From Setophaga petechia (taxonomy: Eukaryota > Chordata > Aves > Passeriformes > Parulidae), in the NCBI GenBank assembly GCA_024362935.1, contig JANCRA010000033.1, positions 4,607,001 to 4,671,000 of the forward strand: a DNA stretch of 64,000 nt, given 5' to 3'. The translations under genes were made by a program, and so were the position numbers. Below are positions 13,301 to 27,900 of this stretch, in pieces. How positions within the stretch are numbered: the stretch's first letter is position 1; the number at the start of each line of letters is the position of its first letter. A model generated the notes under the pieces. That model worked only from the letters and a program-made list of their open reading frames with translations, ran no database searches and had not been told where the DNA came from.

Positions 13301-15928
13301 TTCTCACTGAGGAGCCTTTGTGTGCCCTGAAAACCTTTGTCCATCACTGAGTCTGGCTTTTTCTTATCAAGAGACAGACAGAAAGTAAAATGTTAATTAA
13401 ATATTTATCTTCTTTTTGTTTTCTTGGGTTTTTTTCTCCAAGATTCTATAGCACTGTCAGTGTTGCCCTTTGGTTGGAATGACTCAGTCTGGCTGGGGCT
13501 GATCCTGCCAGTCCCTTGGGTGTGGATTCTCCTGATTTTGGGAGGTTATTCTGATGGAGGGGAACAGCCCACACTTTATACCTTTGCAAGTTTCCCAGTG
13601 GGATTCAGTAAGGACAAGAGCCACTGGCACCTCTCAAAAGACAAACTCGTGGTGGAGAGGAAAAGGAAAAATGAGAAGTTTTTATCTTACTCTGTCACCA
13701 GCTGGACCCATTGGACCAGGGAGGCCTCTCAGTCCTCTTGGGCCCTAATTAAGGAAACAATAATTAAGGAAACAAATCTGTTCAAACTCAATCACTGTTT
13801 GTGTAACCAAGGTGACTCCACATGACAAAGCCTTGGGAGTGGTGGGAAGGGGAAAGAGGAAAGGGAGAGGAGAGGAGAGGAGAGGAGAGGAGAGGAGAGG
13901 AGAGGAGAGGAGAGGAGAGGAGAGGAGAGGAGAGGAGAGGAGAGGAGAGGAGAGGAGAGGAGAGGAGAGGAGAGGAGAGGAGAGGAGAGGAGAGGAGAGG
14001 AGAGGAGAGGAGAGGAGAGGAGAGGAGAGGAGAGGAGAGGAGAGGAGAGGAGAGGAGAGGAGAGGAGAGGAGAGGAGAGGAGAGGAGAGGAGAGGAGAGG
14101 AGAGGAGAGGAGAGGAGAGGAGAGGAGAGGAGAGGAGAGAAGTGGGGTTACCTGCAGGCCAACACCGCCGGGAATCCCTGGAGGGCCGGGAGGGCCAGGG
14201 TTACCCTGGGACAGAAAAATCAGTCAGACAGGAGGAGGGACAGCAGCAAACACAGCCAGGGACAGCCCCATCTTATTCCTCCTTGAGCTCCCTCTCTCCC
14301 TCCTTCCCTCCCAGATTTCTCTACAGAATTTGCTTCTATGTTATAGACAATTTCTATGTGCAAGAGCATTCAGATCAGTCAGGAATTTATCCAAGTGATT
14401 AAAGCAGGGCTTTTCCTGAGCTGACATCCCTGCATGGCAAAGGATAGCTGTTAACTCAAACTGATCCTAACATGATGATCCTCGGAAAGGTGAATTTTCC
14501 TGGGGAGTCAGCACATGGTCCTACAGGGAGAGCAGTGGAACCCAATGCACTTCAGCCAAAGTAACTGCTCCTTGTTCAGAAACAGCCTCCTTCCTCCCTG
14601 CCCCCTTAAAAAAATCCATTATTTTTTTTTCAAGTTGTTATTTAAGAGAAAATCCTCCCCTGTTACTTTAAAGTTTAAGTTTACCTTTTCTCCTTGTTTT
14701 CCTACTTCACCAGGCTCCCCTTTGTGACCAGTGTGTCCCTAGAAATAAGAGTTATGATTATTCACATCCCAGTAGAGTCTTGTTTTGAAATTAGGTTTGG
14801 TGAGACAGCTGTGAAACCTAAACCCCATCTCCCAAATGACTTTCAGGGAAAGCAGTCTGTAGGTGTGCTGTGAATGGAGATCCCTCCTGGGGGGAGGCTG
14901 TCAGGTACCAGAATTGATGCAGGTCCTGAAAATGCCCAGATTTGGTTTTCCAGAGTGACTTGCACTAAGCTCCTGGTCTGGATGCAACTCTCAAACCCAG
15001 GGACCAGAACTCAGCTCCCATCACCCCAGAAAATGGGGATGAGTCACTCCTGAGAACCCCATTCTGCATTTTTAACCTCCCTTTTTACATCATCTTTCAT
15101 GTCTGCAGCATCAAGCTTTCAAAGAAATCCACGTCCCACTGAGAGCTCTCACAGAAGCTCTGACTCACTTTGTGTCTTGGCTCTGCTCCTGTGGCTGTGG
15201 GAGAGACCCAGGCTCCCTCCAGCCGTGGCAGATGTCATTCCTCACCACAACAAGGGTCCTGTGCACCGTTTGCATCATAACTGGAGAGTTCCACTGGGTT
15301 TTCCATTGCATGAGCTATGAATTTTGAGCAGCTATCCCTAAACATTTTTTATTTGTGATGATATTTATGACTCAGTGCAGAGCCCCAGCAGACAGGGAAG
15401 GTGGGAAAGGTCACTTCAGGAGGAGCTGAGAGCATTTCCCAGGAGTTCTCCCACTCACTGCCAACTTCTAAATCCTGCTAAAAGAACTCAAATCACTTTT
15501 GACTTTGTCTCACTGCTGGAGTCCATAACTGCAAGGACATAGAGGGGACAGAGGAGGAGATGTTTAACTCCTGAGGGTTGAAAATTTACATACCAGAGGC
15601 CAATTAAATAATTCTGTTTAAAATATTTAAGCATAAATCTGCCTGCTGCTACACTGGCTATAAAAACAACAATTAAATTGTATTATATTAATTATAATTA
15701 ATTAAGTAAGTTACATTTTGCAGTTTAAGAACTGGTGAGGTTTTTCCAGCTCTCAGCACCTGGTTCTTGAGGCAGCCCTGAACTGCTGTCCCTGTTTGTT
15801 CCTGTCCATCAGCTCTGCCCCACTGGCCTTGCAGGGGTTTTTAATCTATGCCAAGGGTTAAATTTCATTTGTAGGAATAAATGCAAATGCATGGCTGCTT
15901 TGGGAGCTGTGGAGCCTACGTGTAGAGA

Positions 15929-15977
<49 letters not shown>

Positions 15978-18900
15978 AATAGTGGTGTTTATTTTGGGAG
16001 ACAAATGTGGAATTGCAGGTGATGTTTCCTTACCTTGAAGCCTGGCATTCCTGGGGGGCCTGGGGGACCTGGTGGGCACAGAGCTGGGCACTGCAGGGAA
16101 CAGAAACATTTTGGTTTAACGGGCACACAGCACACCCAGGGAGGCTGGCTTCAGCCAGGAGGTGAAAAAGTCATTGTGGATTTTGACACTAAATTCACTA
16201 AATCCAATGGAGTCACAGCATCATGGGTTGACCAACATTTCCCTATGGAACAGTGTCCTAGAGGTCCACACAAAATAATGATTTATGAATGGCCTTCTCC
16301 ACTCTGAATGTGGACTGGGAGCCTTTCTGAAGGCTGACAGTGTCCACAGCCCAAAATGCTGAAGAACCCAATGAAATTGGATCAATTTCTTTAAACCATT
16401 AGGACCATATTTAATCCTCTGCATTAACTGACCCCTATTGATTTCCTTTAACCAACTCCTTAAAAGAAACAAGGACAGACATCAGAGTTAATTGAAGGGC
16501 ACCAATAAAAACCAATACCTATAAGCTGATATCTGCAGATGTCCAGGGGTGGGAGAGCCCCTGCTGGGAACTCCAGCTTGACTGGGAATTTAATAAGGAG
16601 AAGGCCATAGCCTTGAAACTTTACAAATAGCTCTTAATTTGTTTTGTTGTTTGATTTTTTGTTTTTTTCCTTTTAATACAACTTCAGGCAGCACCTCTGT
16701 AGCAAAAAATTTAATTTTCTAGTATATTCCACAAGGTAACTTAAATTAAATATGCAGAAATAGCACCATTTCCTATTAACTGCCATGTGATGTGCCATCA
16801 GGCAGTCTAAACTGACTCGGAGCTTTTTTTGGGACATGCCAATTAGGAAACCAGAGAAGCTGTCACAACAACAGCTGTGAAATCTGCAAATGTCACTTCC
16901 ATCATTCATGGACCCAGCACTCCTTTGGCTCCCCCAGGAGAGAGGGATCAGGGCTTTCTGCTGAGGAAGGAAGCCTAAACAAAGCCTAAACATGTCCATG
17001 GAACCAGGGCCACCATCCCTGGAAACAAACAGGGCTGCACACTCTGCCTTTCCTTTGCAGAGCAGGACTGGAGGCATGGAAAGCTGCTGTTAGCAAATGC
17101 TGGGCTTGTTTAGCACGTGGAGAATGCATGCAAAATGTGCATTTTGGGAAGCAAAAATTGAGGACAAAATCAAAGACTGGTTTGGGTTGGAAGGGAGCTT
17201 AAAGCTCATCCCATTCCACCTCTGCCATGGGCAGGGACACCTTCCCCTGTCCCAGGGTGCTCCAACCCTGTCCAGCCTGGGCTGGGACACTTCCAGGGAT
17301 GGGACAGCCACAGTTTCAATGGGAAATCTGTTCCAGTGCACATCTGCCTCCTTGAATAAACATTTCAGTCCAGAAAACACACACCCAGGTGGTTTAAGGT
17401 GGTTTAAACCCACTCCTGCAGGTCTGAGCAGTGCATGTTAAATGGTCTGACACTCCCCCAGCTATGCCAACCAAAAGTGACATCAGGGATTAAACCAAAG
17501 CATATTTCCATGCTACATAAAGAAAAACCTACCTGAAGGTCCCCACCGCCGTCAGGAAGGGCACCTGGAAGACCCTGCAATTCAGGGAATGGTGGATTTT
17601 AAACACAAGGCAAACACCAGGAGCAAACACAATTTCTAGGACAATTTTTACAGGCCCAGCTCAGCTGGATCAGCACAAGGCACACCCAGCCCCAGAGCCC
17701 AAAGTGCTGCCCTGAACCTGGAGAGTTCTGACTGCACCAGCCCCAAAAGCAGCCACAGCAGGGCTGAAACCACCCCTGGGGAAGACTCCTGGGCCTGAGG
17801 TGATGAAGGCAGCAATTAAAAAAGAGCAGCTGTGCCTGGTTTCATCCTGGCCTTGGGAAAGACCCCCCAGTCCCACTGTTCAACACTGCAGAGAGGCCAC
17901 AGCAAACCCAAAGCAGGGACTGTCACTGACATCTTTTATGGAAAATCCTTTCCTTAGGAATTTTCCTCATGAGAAATTGAGAGACCTCAGGAAAAAAAGT
18001 AAACATTGATTATCTGCTGCTGTGGAATGCACCAGGTGGATCTTTGATTGGCCCATGTTGGATGTTTCTAATTAATGGCCAATCACAGTCAGCTGGCTCA
18101 GACAGAGTCCGAGCCACAAGCTTTTGTTACCATTCTTTCCTATTCTATTCTTAGCCAGCCTTCTGATTAAATCCTTTCTTCTATTCTTTTAGTATAGTTT
18201 TAATATAATATATATCATAAAATAATAAATCAACCTTCTGAAACATGGAGTCAGATCCTCATCTCTTCCCTCAACCTGAAACCCCTGTGAACACTCTCAC
18301 ACAGGGACTTGACTGCAAGTCCCCCCTTGCTGGCCCTGCAGGCACAGATCCTGATCCAAGCAAGCACAAAAACCTTCCTAGAGAGAGCAGCAAGCCCTCC
18401 CCATGCCCTGTGTGCCATAAAGGTGGGGTTCATTGGGTGCCTCCTCACACAGGGCACAAATAACAAACAGGAGGTCATCAAAACACCCAAAGGCAGCTGG
18501 GGAAAAGTCCCTGCTCTGCTCAGGACAGGGTGTTTATGCCCTGCTGAATGCTCATGGCAATGGCAACAAATAAAAAGTGCAGCAAGAAGAAAATTCCTGA
18601 CTCTCCCCCAAGAATTTTCTCACATTTATTTGCAAGTCTCAACTTACAGGAGGCCCAGGTGGTCCAGGAGGCCCTGGGAATCCTGGTAGACCAAAAGGTC
18701 CCTAAAAGGAGAGGAAAATAGTAAGAATTCCCTTTCAATGTAAATGCAAAGGGATGTGAGGGGTGGGTAGCAAAATATCACTTCAGAGAGAGGTAAGAGA
18801 CAAAAATTAAAAACTAATTATTCTGTGGTTGTAGCACATTCAAATGAGGATTAAATGGTAGGAGAAACTCACAGAAGGGCCCCGAAATCCATGTCCCCCT

Positions 18901-21900
18901 GGGAGCCCACTGGGTCCTGGAGGCCCCTGTGGGACAGAGAAGAGCTTTAATATCTGTGCTGACCTGGACACCCCAAACCTGGGGTACCCAGCAGCTGTGA
19001 TGCCTGTAAAGGAGCTGGACAGAGTTAAAGGAATAAAGCAGGGATTTATTAAAAGGGCTTCAAAGGATGCACCTTGGGCAGTGCAAGAGCCCAGCCATGG
19101 CTACACCCAAAATGGACCCTGAGTCACAAGTTCTCAGACTTTTATAAGTTTTGGTCCATTTCCATATTGGGAAATTTCCATTTCCATAAATGTCCAATTC
19201 CAGCTACAGGTGATGCATTCCTACCCTCCTAGACTGCTCTCCTCAATTCCCTGTTGTTTGCTGGTTTTGGGACTAGAGCTGCAGTGGTGTCCTTGGTTCT
19301 CAGGCTGGAAAAGGATTGTTTTGTTCAACTAAAGTGTGAGGAGAACTTGCTAACACTTCATATGAAGTCCAGAGCTCCATAGTAATGCAGTACAGAATCA
19401 GGAAAACATGAAAGCTCAAACTGAAGGCATCACTTGGGCTGTCCCCATTTGCCCATTCCCCCCAAGGAGCTCCATCCTGCACCACACCAGCAGCTTCCCA
19501 AGGCACATCTTGCTTTCTACTCCAAAACCTCCCCTGGAATTCACTGCCAATCCACATCCCTCAGGCACAGGCAGCTCCCAGGAGCCCACCAAACAAAAGC
19601 TGTCCCAGGGTTGGTCACTCCAACTCTTTACAAGGCTGCTGAGCCTTGAGTTTGCACCAGAGCCAGTTTCCCAGGGTGGGGACAGGATAAAAACCACACA
19701 GGGTCAATGACCTGCAGGACTCCTGGCACAGCAGAAGGACCTGAGGCCTGGGGTGGGTTTGGAACACTCAGGGTATCCAATAAAATCAGAATCTTAATTT
19801 ATAATTTTTTTTTTTAAATATTCTTATTACTTACTGGAGGTCCTGGTAGCCCTTTGCCCTGAAAACAACATTTGAAACAGTAAAAGATCACTCAGAAAAT
19901 GTGCACACAGGAAAAATGCTGCTAATTTTTTTTTTGTTCTAAGTTTTCTTATCACTCCCTTGCCCCATTATAATGATTATAATTTGCAATCAGAGCAGAG
20001 TTTTGATGAATCCTTTTGCTGCCTCTAATAATTTGTATTCCCTTTCCATCTCTGTTACCTATGAGACATCTGTGAGAAAAGAGACTTATGGTGGCACAAG
20101 AGTGGGATATGGAGAGGAAAACAACATTCCAGCTTATCTATTTCTTCTTTTTCTTTTAATTTTGATTAGACATTAGACAATATCTAATAATTGTGATAGC
20201 ATTTGATATGTCAGTCTGTATCCCAAGCTGGTTTGCTTTTAGAGCACCTCAGAAAATAAAACCAGGTCTGTGTTACCAGAACAGGTCACATACATATTTA
20301 AACATTTCAAACAATATATTCACTCATTCAGGCTTTGATCCTTCTGTTGGGATACAAAGCTTCCCATCCTCTCTTGGTGGTGGCTTTGGCACAATATTCC
20401 ACATTTTCAGCACATGAGCTGCTCTGGGAGGTACTTACAGCTGGTCCAGGTGGCCCAGCAGGTCCTAATGCACCCTGTGGGAATAAAAGAGGATAAAAAT
20501 CAGCAGGGATAAAAGAGGAACCTCCACATGGGGAGTCACCAAGGGCTGCTCTCCTTGACTCCAATCTTTGCTTGGAAACTCCAGCAGTGTCTTGCAGAGG
20601 CAGGACAAAATTGGAGATGCTCAGCTGAATTCACACATATAAGGACAAAACCTTATGGATAATTGCTCTGGAAGTCCCAGCTGGCCTCAGATGAATATCT
20701 AATATATCCTCCATGAATATCTAAACGTTCATAACTTGAATTCTATCTTCTTGAAATATTCTCATCCATAATACATTCATATTGTAGATCCAATCACTAA
20801 GTTTCCTAAAACTATTAACAGAAGTTGGATTTGTTCTAGTGAATTTTATTGATTCATCTATTTTCCTTTCCAGCAAAGCCAAAGATTTGGCAGCTTCCCT
20901 GGCAATTCCCCCATCTCCTTTTCCCAGTTTGCATTCCCACTCTTAGGCTTGGCTGGAGCTTGGTGAGCTCATGGCTTAGACTGGAATTAAGTCACTCTTG
21001 AAGCTGTGAAGCTCCTGCTTGACTGAAGATAAGAACACACAGAGAGAGCTCCTTAACCCCTTTGCTGCCTTGCAAAGCTGCCAGCAGGCTGTAACATTCA
21101 TTGTGGGTGATAATTCTGAACCAGCACCCCAGGATGGTTTGGGTTGGAAGGGACCTTAAAGCTCATCCTGTTCCACAGCTCCCAGGGCACCAGGACAAAG
21201 CAGGGACATCTCCCTGCACAGGGACAAAGCTTGGCCAAGCCCAGAGCTCCTTCCCAAGCATCCCCAAAATGCTGCACAGAAACATCCTGAGGAGTTTTCC
21301 TGAGCTGGAATTGAAGGGTGTCTGCCCCTGGGAATGCCCCAGCACACACAGCTCCCACTGCACCCCCAGGGATGACACCTGCCCTCTGCTCCTGCTCCGT
21401 GGGCCTGAGACATAAACTCTAAAGAATTTAGGGATTTTAGAGGAGCTGAGGTTTTAGTTACAGATAAGCTTTATTGGAGTTAATTAAAATAAATGGGTAG
21501 GCCTTGATGACGTTAAGAGTTAGTAGTTAACTGATAATTGATTGTTTGTCAACATAATGTTTTGTTAGCTGGGTTTATAATGAAGAATATAGAAACTGAT
21601 AAATAGCCTTTAGGAACATATGACAATTGTGGCCTCCTCTGTTCTGAAACCAATTGAAGATGAGGAGTAGGAGTTCTACCAAGGGTTCATTCGTCATATT
21701 TGCATTGAAAAGGTAGAAAGGTCAGAATGAGGAAGACTTCATTTACTTCCTCATTTTGGGACCCCTCCCCATGAAAGGGACCATGGATCCATTTCAAGGA
21801 ACAAACTGCACATGCTTAATGGCTTTTGAACTAATTACCATGGGAAGCGGGTAATGGGATGGACCAAGGTTATGAATATGCATTTGTATTTTGGGTATTC

Positions 21901-24900
21901 AGTACTTGTGTAGATAAAAGGACTCTGTAATCACCTGTAAATTGCAGTGTGTATTTAGGAGCTATCCTACAATAAACATACACTTTCTAACTTTAAACTG
22001 TTAGAGAGTCTTTGTCCTCCACAGTTGGATATCGGTACTAGATCAATATCCGTATTTTTAAATAAACCAGGCCAAAGGAGGTTAGAAATGCTTTCCCTTG
22101 TTCAGCTTAAGGAGAAAGACAGAGAGGACCCAAGGCCTTGTTAAGAGTGGTCTTGTGAGCAGAGGACAGTAATCCAATAAAAATCAGCTGTGCTGTGAAT
22201 GGCAGCTCATTCATTTCTCCTGCTGCAGGTTACTCTGCTCTGCCCCCAGTCGCTTTTATCTGCAGGCTAAAAATCCTCACAAGTGCTGCTGGCTGTAAGG
22301 GACCAGCTGGGATCTCCCCCTGCAAGGAAAACATTGAATTCCTGGCACCTCCTCGCTTGCACCCTCATTCTGAAAGCAGCTGCATCCCCCCTTTCTGCTT
22401 TGTCCAACAGGCCAGAAAGATGGCAGAGCACCCAAAATGCCAAACTTTGGCCCTTTACTCCCTAATTCTGATACCTTGGAGGGTGTAAGGTGCAGAATGT
22501 AGCAGTGAACATTCCTGGTAAGGTAAGAGATTGTGAAATCCCTGAGTGAGCTGATGATACTGCTAAGGCAAAGGAGAGACTCTAATTTACATCTCAATTT
22601 TAATAACATTGTCTGACTTGACTCACTCTCCTGGTAACAATGTTCTTTCTCTTTTGATTAGAAAACACTATCATCATAATTTTTCATTTTGTAGCAATTT
22701 ACCCTGTGAATAGACAGCTATGGAGCATAGAAAACACTTGATTATTATGGCATTCATAAATAGAAGTGAATAATTATGTTTTCTTTATTGCTTTCGTTGG
22801 AAAGCAACAAACTTCAAAATGGCCTTAGAGAACTTTCCAGTGAAGGATACCAGTATCTAACACGGAGGTCAGGACCCAGCTAAAAATAAAGGGGTTTTAA
22901 AATTGAAAAAACAAGTAGACTTGATCTAATCAGTCTTTAAGAAGAAGCAGAAGAAAAGCTAATGGATGCTGAGAGCAGCAGGAGATATTTAAGATAAAAA
23001 GCTTTTTGGAAATCTTTGGCAATAAATCATTACTGAAAACTGGCTTCCATGAGCCCACTTCCCTGTGCTAAACAGCTTTGCTCTCAGACACTCCAGTTCA
23101 AAAAATTAGGCTTATTTGGAAGAAATCAGAGTGTTAAGCATGAATTCAAACCCACAGCAATGAGTAAACAGCTTATTTCAGTGAGTCCTGCAAGACTGAG
23201 GTATGTTATACAAGACAGGGAGGAAAAAAAGCAAGTTGGGCTAACAATGCTCCATTTGGAGTGCTAAGTTTTCAGAGGCCCTCCCTTTTCCCAGGTTTTT
23301 ATCAGACCAATTAAAGCAATTTCCCAGATGGAGCAGTGACCTTGAAAAGCTCCCATGAATGAGGAGGGGTCCCAGGTCTGCCCCACGCTGCCAGACTGAG
23401 TTACAGAAACGGGAGAGCCCAGCAAACCCGAGCGCGCAGCGAGGGCAGCTCTGCCTGCCTGGGGCAGCCAGAGAGCAATTCCTGTGCCCAAAAATCCTCT
23501 GCTCAATCACCCTGCAAGGCAGGAGCTGTGTGCCAACGTGGGCACTGCCACCCAGCCCCAAACAGGGCTCAGAACTGCTCACAGCCTCCCACGGGTGCTC
23601 CTGAGCTTCCCTCCTTCAAAAATCAGGGATCTGCCCCCAGAGGCTGCTGAGCTCCTGCCACAGAATGTCTGAGAGTGGCCAGGATTTGGCAGACTTGCAT
23701 TTCTGGGGGGAAATATGGGCACAAGGGGCAGAAAAGGGGTTTAGGGTGGTGGTGATGGACACAGGCTTGGAGCTGTGACCAGGGTATTTGGGTCCTGCCA
23801 CTCCGCTTTGCCAGCGGCCACACGGACTTTGCCTGTCACATGGGAAAGGAAGAGGAGCATGTCACAAACACATGGCTGCACTGCTCATCCCCTTAAATAA
23901 CTCACAGATTTTTTAGATTTGAGCAAGTCCTTAGGCCAGCAAGGGGGTTATTGGGATTTACTGAACAGGTGACAGAAATCCAGCCCATCACTGCAGCCCC
24001 AAGTCCGAGGCCAGCTGTGGACACAAGCCTTATATTGCCATGTGGGAGACAGGAGAAGAACCATGCTGGATCACAATCTGTGCTGAGAGGCTCATTAATG
24101 ATTATTCCTTAATGTCACAGGGAGGCCTGAGAGGGGAGATGACTGTGGATGATCTGAACGACATCTGTATCATCTCTGGCTGCTGTTCCTCTGTCCCTGT
24201 AGTGCCCCTCAGCAGAGATAGAATATCCAGAAAGCAGAAAAAACCCTATTTCTTCCTAGGCTGGCTGGGGAACACTATGGCAACTAATAATGCAACCATA
24301 TGGACAGTTCCAGAAATAATAAAAGGCAAAAGTTCAAATAATTAATACACAGTAGCATTAATTATAAACAACACAGATCTGCCAACTCGGACTGCAAATA
24401 AAGGCCTAAATAACTTCATTTTGATAAACTTCACCATTGAGTCTGTTGACTGCTTCAAGAAACTTTTTGGATACTTGAAATATCCCCAGCACAGCCACCA
24501 CTGAGGCAACCCAAGCAGGTTCAAAGCTGTGTGAAAGAAAGGTGGATTTCACATCCTTCCTAATGAAAAAACACCTGGGGCTGCATTTCAAGAATCCAAA
24601 TATTCTGCAAGGGTTTACATCAGAATCAGCACTTGAATATCACCATTCTACAGCAGAATGTGAAAATCATCCCCACACTCAGTGACAATGAGCATTTAAA
24701 GGGACTTGGGGTCTAATGAGGTACTCACACGGTCTCCTGGAGGCCCATTCGGGCCAGGTGGGCCATCAGTTCCTGTTAAACCCTGTAAAAAAAACCCCAA
24801 AAGATCAACAGAGTGCCATCCTGTCAGCAACACATCTCAAAATTGTTCTCATATTCCTTAATTCAGCCCAGTTGTTTCTTCAATTTGTCCTGACATGCAC

Positions 24901-27900
24901 GACACAGATGTAGGTCCAGGACTCCCATTCCTTCTCCAGTAGGCACAGAGAAGGTTGATGAGACACATCAGGAAAACTCTCCTGCCTGGGTGAAAGGTTT
25001 AAAAAACCTGAGAGAAGATGACAAAATACTCACATCCACTCCAGGCAGGCCAGGCAATCCAGCTTCACCTGCAGCTCCAGGCTTCCCTGGTGCACCTTTT
25101 GGCCCCTACATGAGGTGAACAGTCAATTATTATAACAAAACAACAGGAGAAACACAGCAAGGATGCAAAGATGGAAACTCATTTGTTGATGTGTTCATCC
25201 TACACCACTCAACATGGCAGAATCCCATGAAGAGAGGCGAATCTTGACATGAATCCATATCCAGATCCTCAATTTCAGTGCTTTGGCTCATTCCCACGTG
25301 CTTACAAGGTGTTCTCAGTAGGGGTAGGAAGGGATGCAGTAAGTGGCCAAAGCAAAGGGCTCTCTCTGGTACAGGTTTAAGCATCCCTGGCAGGCTGAGG
25401 GGCTGCAGCAGACTTAGGGCAGTGCCAAAAATGACCACGTAATGTGGCTTAGTGCCATGACACCTGTCCCCATACAGACAACCTTTATCTCACTTATTCA
25501 TTAATTTAACTTTCATTCTGTTTCACTGATAGCAATGAAGGAGGAGAATGTGTTTGTCCCCTGAGCATCCCCACTCCTGGGAATTCTGTGGCGGGTGAAG
25601 AGGAAAGCAAGGCTGTAGGTGCCAGCTCGTGTCCTGTGTCCTCTTGAAAGGAAGGACAAGTCAATACCAAGCAGGAAATACTTACTGGTGGGCCTGGCAA
25701 ACCAGGAGGGCCTGGCTCTCCCTAGGGGAAAGGGAAAAAAGCATTAGTGCTGAAGCTTTGCTGACTTTTCCCAACAAGGATGCTCCCAGCTGCACCCAAA
25801 CCTCTCCTCGTGCCCCCTCCAGGGTTTACCTGGCTCAGCCTCATGAGCTGATGCTCTAAACCCTCTGCCCCCTAAGCAGGATGAGCCTGGGTAGCCTTCT
25901 CCAACACCTGCAGTAGCAAATTTGGGGAAATCCACATCCCCAGCCCCCAGAGAGAACCACTGCTCCTGAACAGTGTCCCCAGAGCTTCCAACTCCTTCCA
26001 GACACGGTCAGAATTTATTTCCCCTTGGGATTGGCTGCAGGTGGGGCAGAGAGGAAGCTGGATGGGTGTCACAGCTTCCAAACATCTCCCTGGTGATACA
26101 GGGATCAACTCAGCTTTCCAGGGCACAGCATGGAGCTGTGGCACTGCCAGGAGCTGGGGATTACACCACAAAGTGAAGAATGAACCAGCTGTCTGCAATG
26201 ATTTTCTTCATATGACTAAACTTGGACACGGAAAGCAAACAAGCACAGCCCCCAACTGATTTCCACCTAATCCAATTGCACAATCTGCATTAAACACAAT
26301 TTTCATACAATATTTCAAAAGCACTCTAATTTTTATCTATTGTAATAAAAAGAAACTTTAAAGAACAGCATTAAAGGTGTTTGTGAGACAACATTTTGTA
26401 AGTCTTTAATCACCTCTTCCAGCTCATTTCACCCAGTTGAAATGTCATTCATGAGTGTGCATGTGGACTCCAGACAAAAATTTGTATTTTATTGTTAGAC
26501 CCCAAAAGAAGCAAACATTTGTGAAGAGCAGGAGCTTGACTGAAGCTTGGTTTCCAACTCATCCCACAGAAAACCACTTTGTGTCCCAGTCCAGAGGGCA
26601 CCTGCCCTCCTGGCTTTAGGGTGAGTGCACTGAATATTGTGAGAGGTGTTGTGGGTGAGCAGAGGGGAAGGGGCAACCCTGGAAGGAGAAAATCTCTGTG
26701 GAGGAAGGGTGGTTATTAGCAGAGCAAGGCTGGAAATAAAACACCATCCCTCCCACCAAGGGGCTGCTAACGAGGAGGCAGGAGGTGAATGCAGAGCTGT
26801 GGGATTTACAGCATGTTTCCATATTTACTGGGAGAGCTGGGGGCAAATCCCTCCAGCCTGGAGCTGCTCAGGATTTATGTCCTGCACCCTGACTGACCAG
26901 AGGGGCCCTGAACAGAGGCATCTTTATGCTCTGACTTGCTGAAGCAGCTCCTTCAGTGTCCTTTGCCCACAGCTTTTCCATAAATAGTTCTCATAGCAGG
27001 CTAGGGAAGGTTCCCTGCCCAGGAAATGAAAGGAGCAGTTCTTTGGGAATGAAAAGGCAGCTGGAAGGGGCTGCAGGGGTGGTTTGCTCCCTCCTGCAGC
27101 ACCTGGGACTGCCAGCCCCTTGCATTTTTCCTTGCCTCCGTGGTGGGAATCTGCACAGGGAGGTCACAGCACCAGTGAAAAATGCTGGGGAGCATCTTAA
27201 ACCTTGATCCTGTGGTGGTGGAGCCCTGCAGGACCCTGCAGGAGCACCAGAACTTCAGAGAGCTGAATCCAAAGCCTAATCAGGGAATGCACCCCCAGTG
27301 CCAGGTCACTGGGAATTAGAGCAAGGGCTGTCAGCAGAAGGAAATGCTCCCCTGGTGCCATGTGGAAGTTCAGTCTTTCCCAGCAAGTCAAGGCAGGAGA
27401 CAGAAAGCAGGGAGAAAAAAAAAAAAAAAAAAGCTTGATTTTTGAAAAGTGACAATTGCTTATTAGCAATTTAGGGAATTACATCTCCAGAAATAATTCA
27501 CAGGAACTTGTCACTAATTCTTTCCATCAAAACATGCTGTTTCTAGTCTTGGGAGAGAGAGATTTTGCTTGTTACTGGGTATGAAATGAGAAGCTTGTTA
27601 AAGGCTTTAATTATAAAATATTACAGAGGGACTTAATGTTGCAGCTACCCCTGAAAGGCAGGGATGAAAGCTGGACCTCTGAGAAATTGTGCTGCTGGAG
27701 TTCACCCAAGGAGATATCCTGAATAATTCAGCTGCAGGCTCTGCACCTCTCAGTGCTCACAGCTGATGGCAGGAGACTGCTGAGCACCCCAGCAGCACTC
27801 ACCCAGCTCAAAGACACCCAGAGCACTTCCACACCCCTTCCATCCCAAGTCACCTGTCACACTGACCTGGCTGGAGTGGCTTTCAGAGTTCAGGAATACA

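Noticed and set aside
13812..14402. Plus-strand open frames of 154-196 codons (Gly-Glu-Glu-Arg-Arg repeats)
   Set aside because: They arise from the AGAGG pentamer, which reads open in any frame without a stop. It is intronic to COL9A3.
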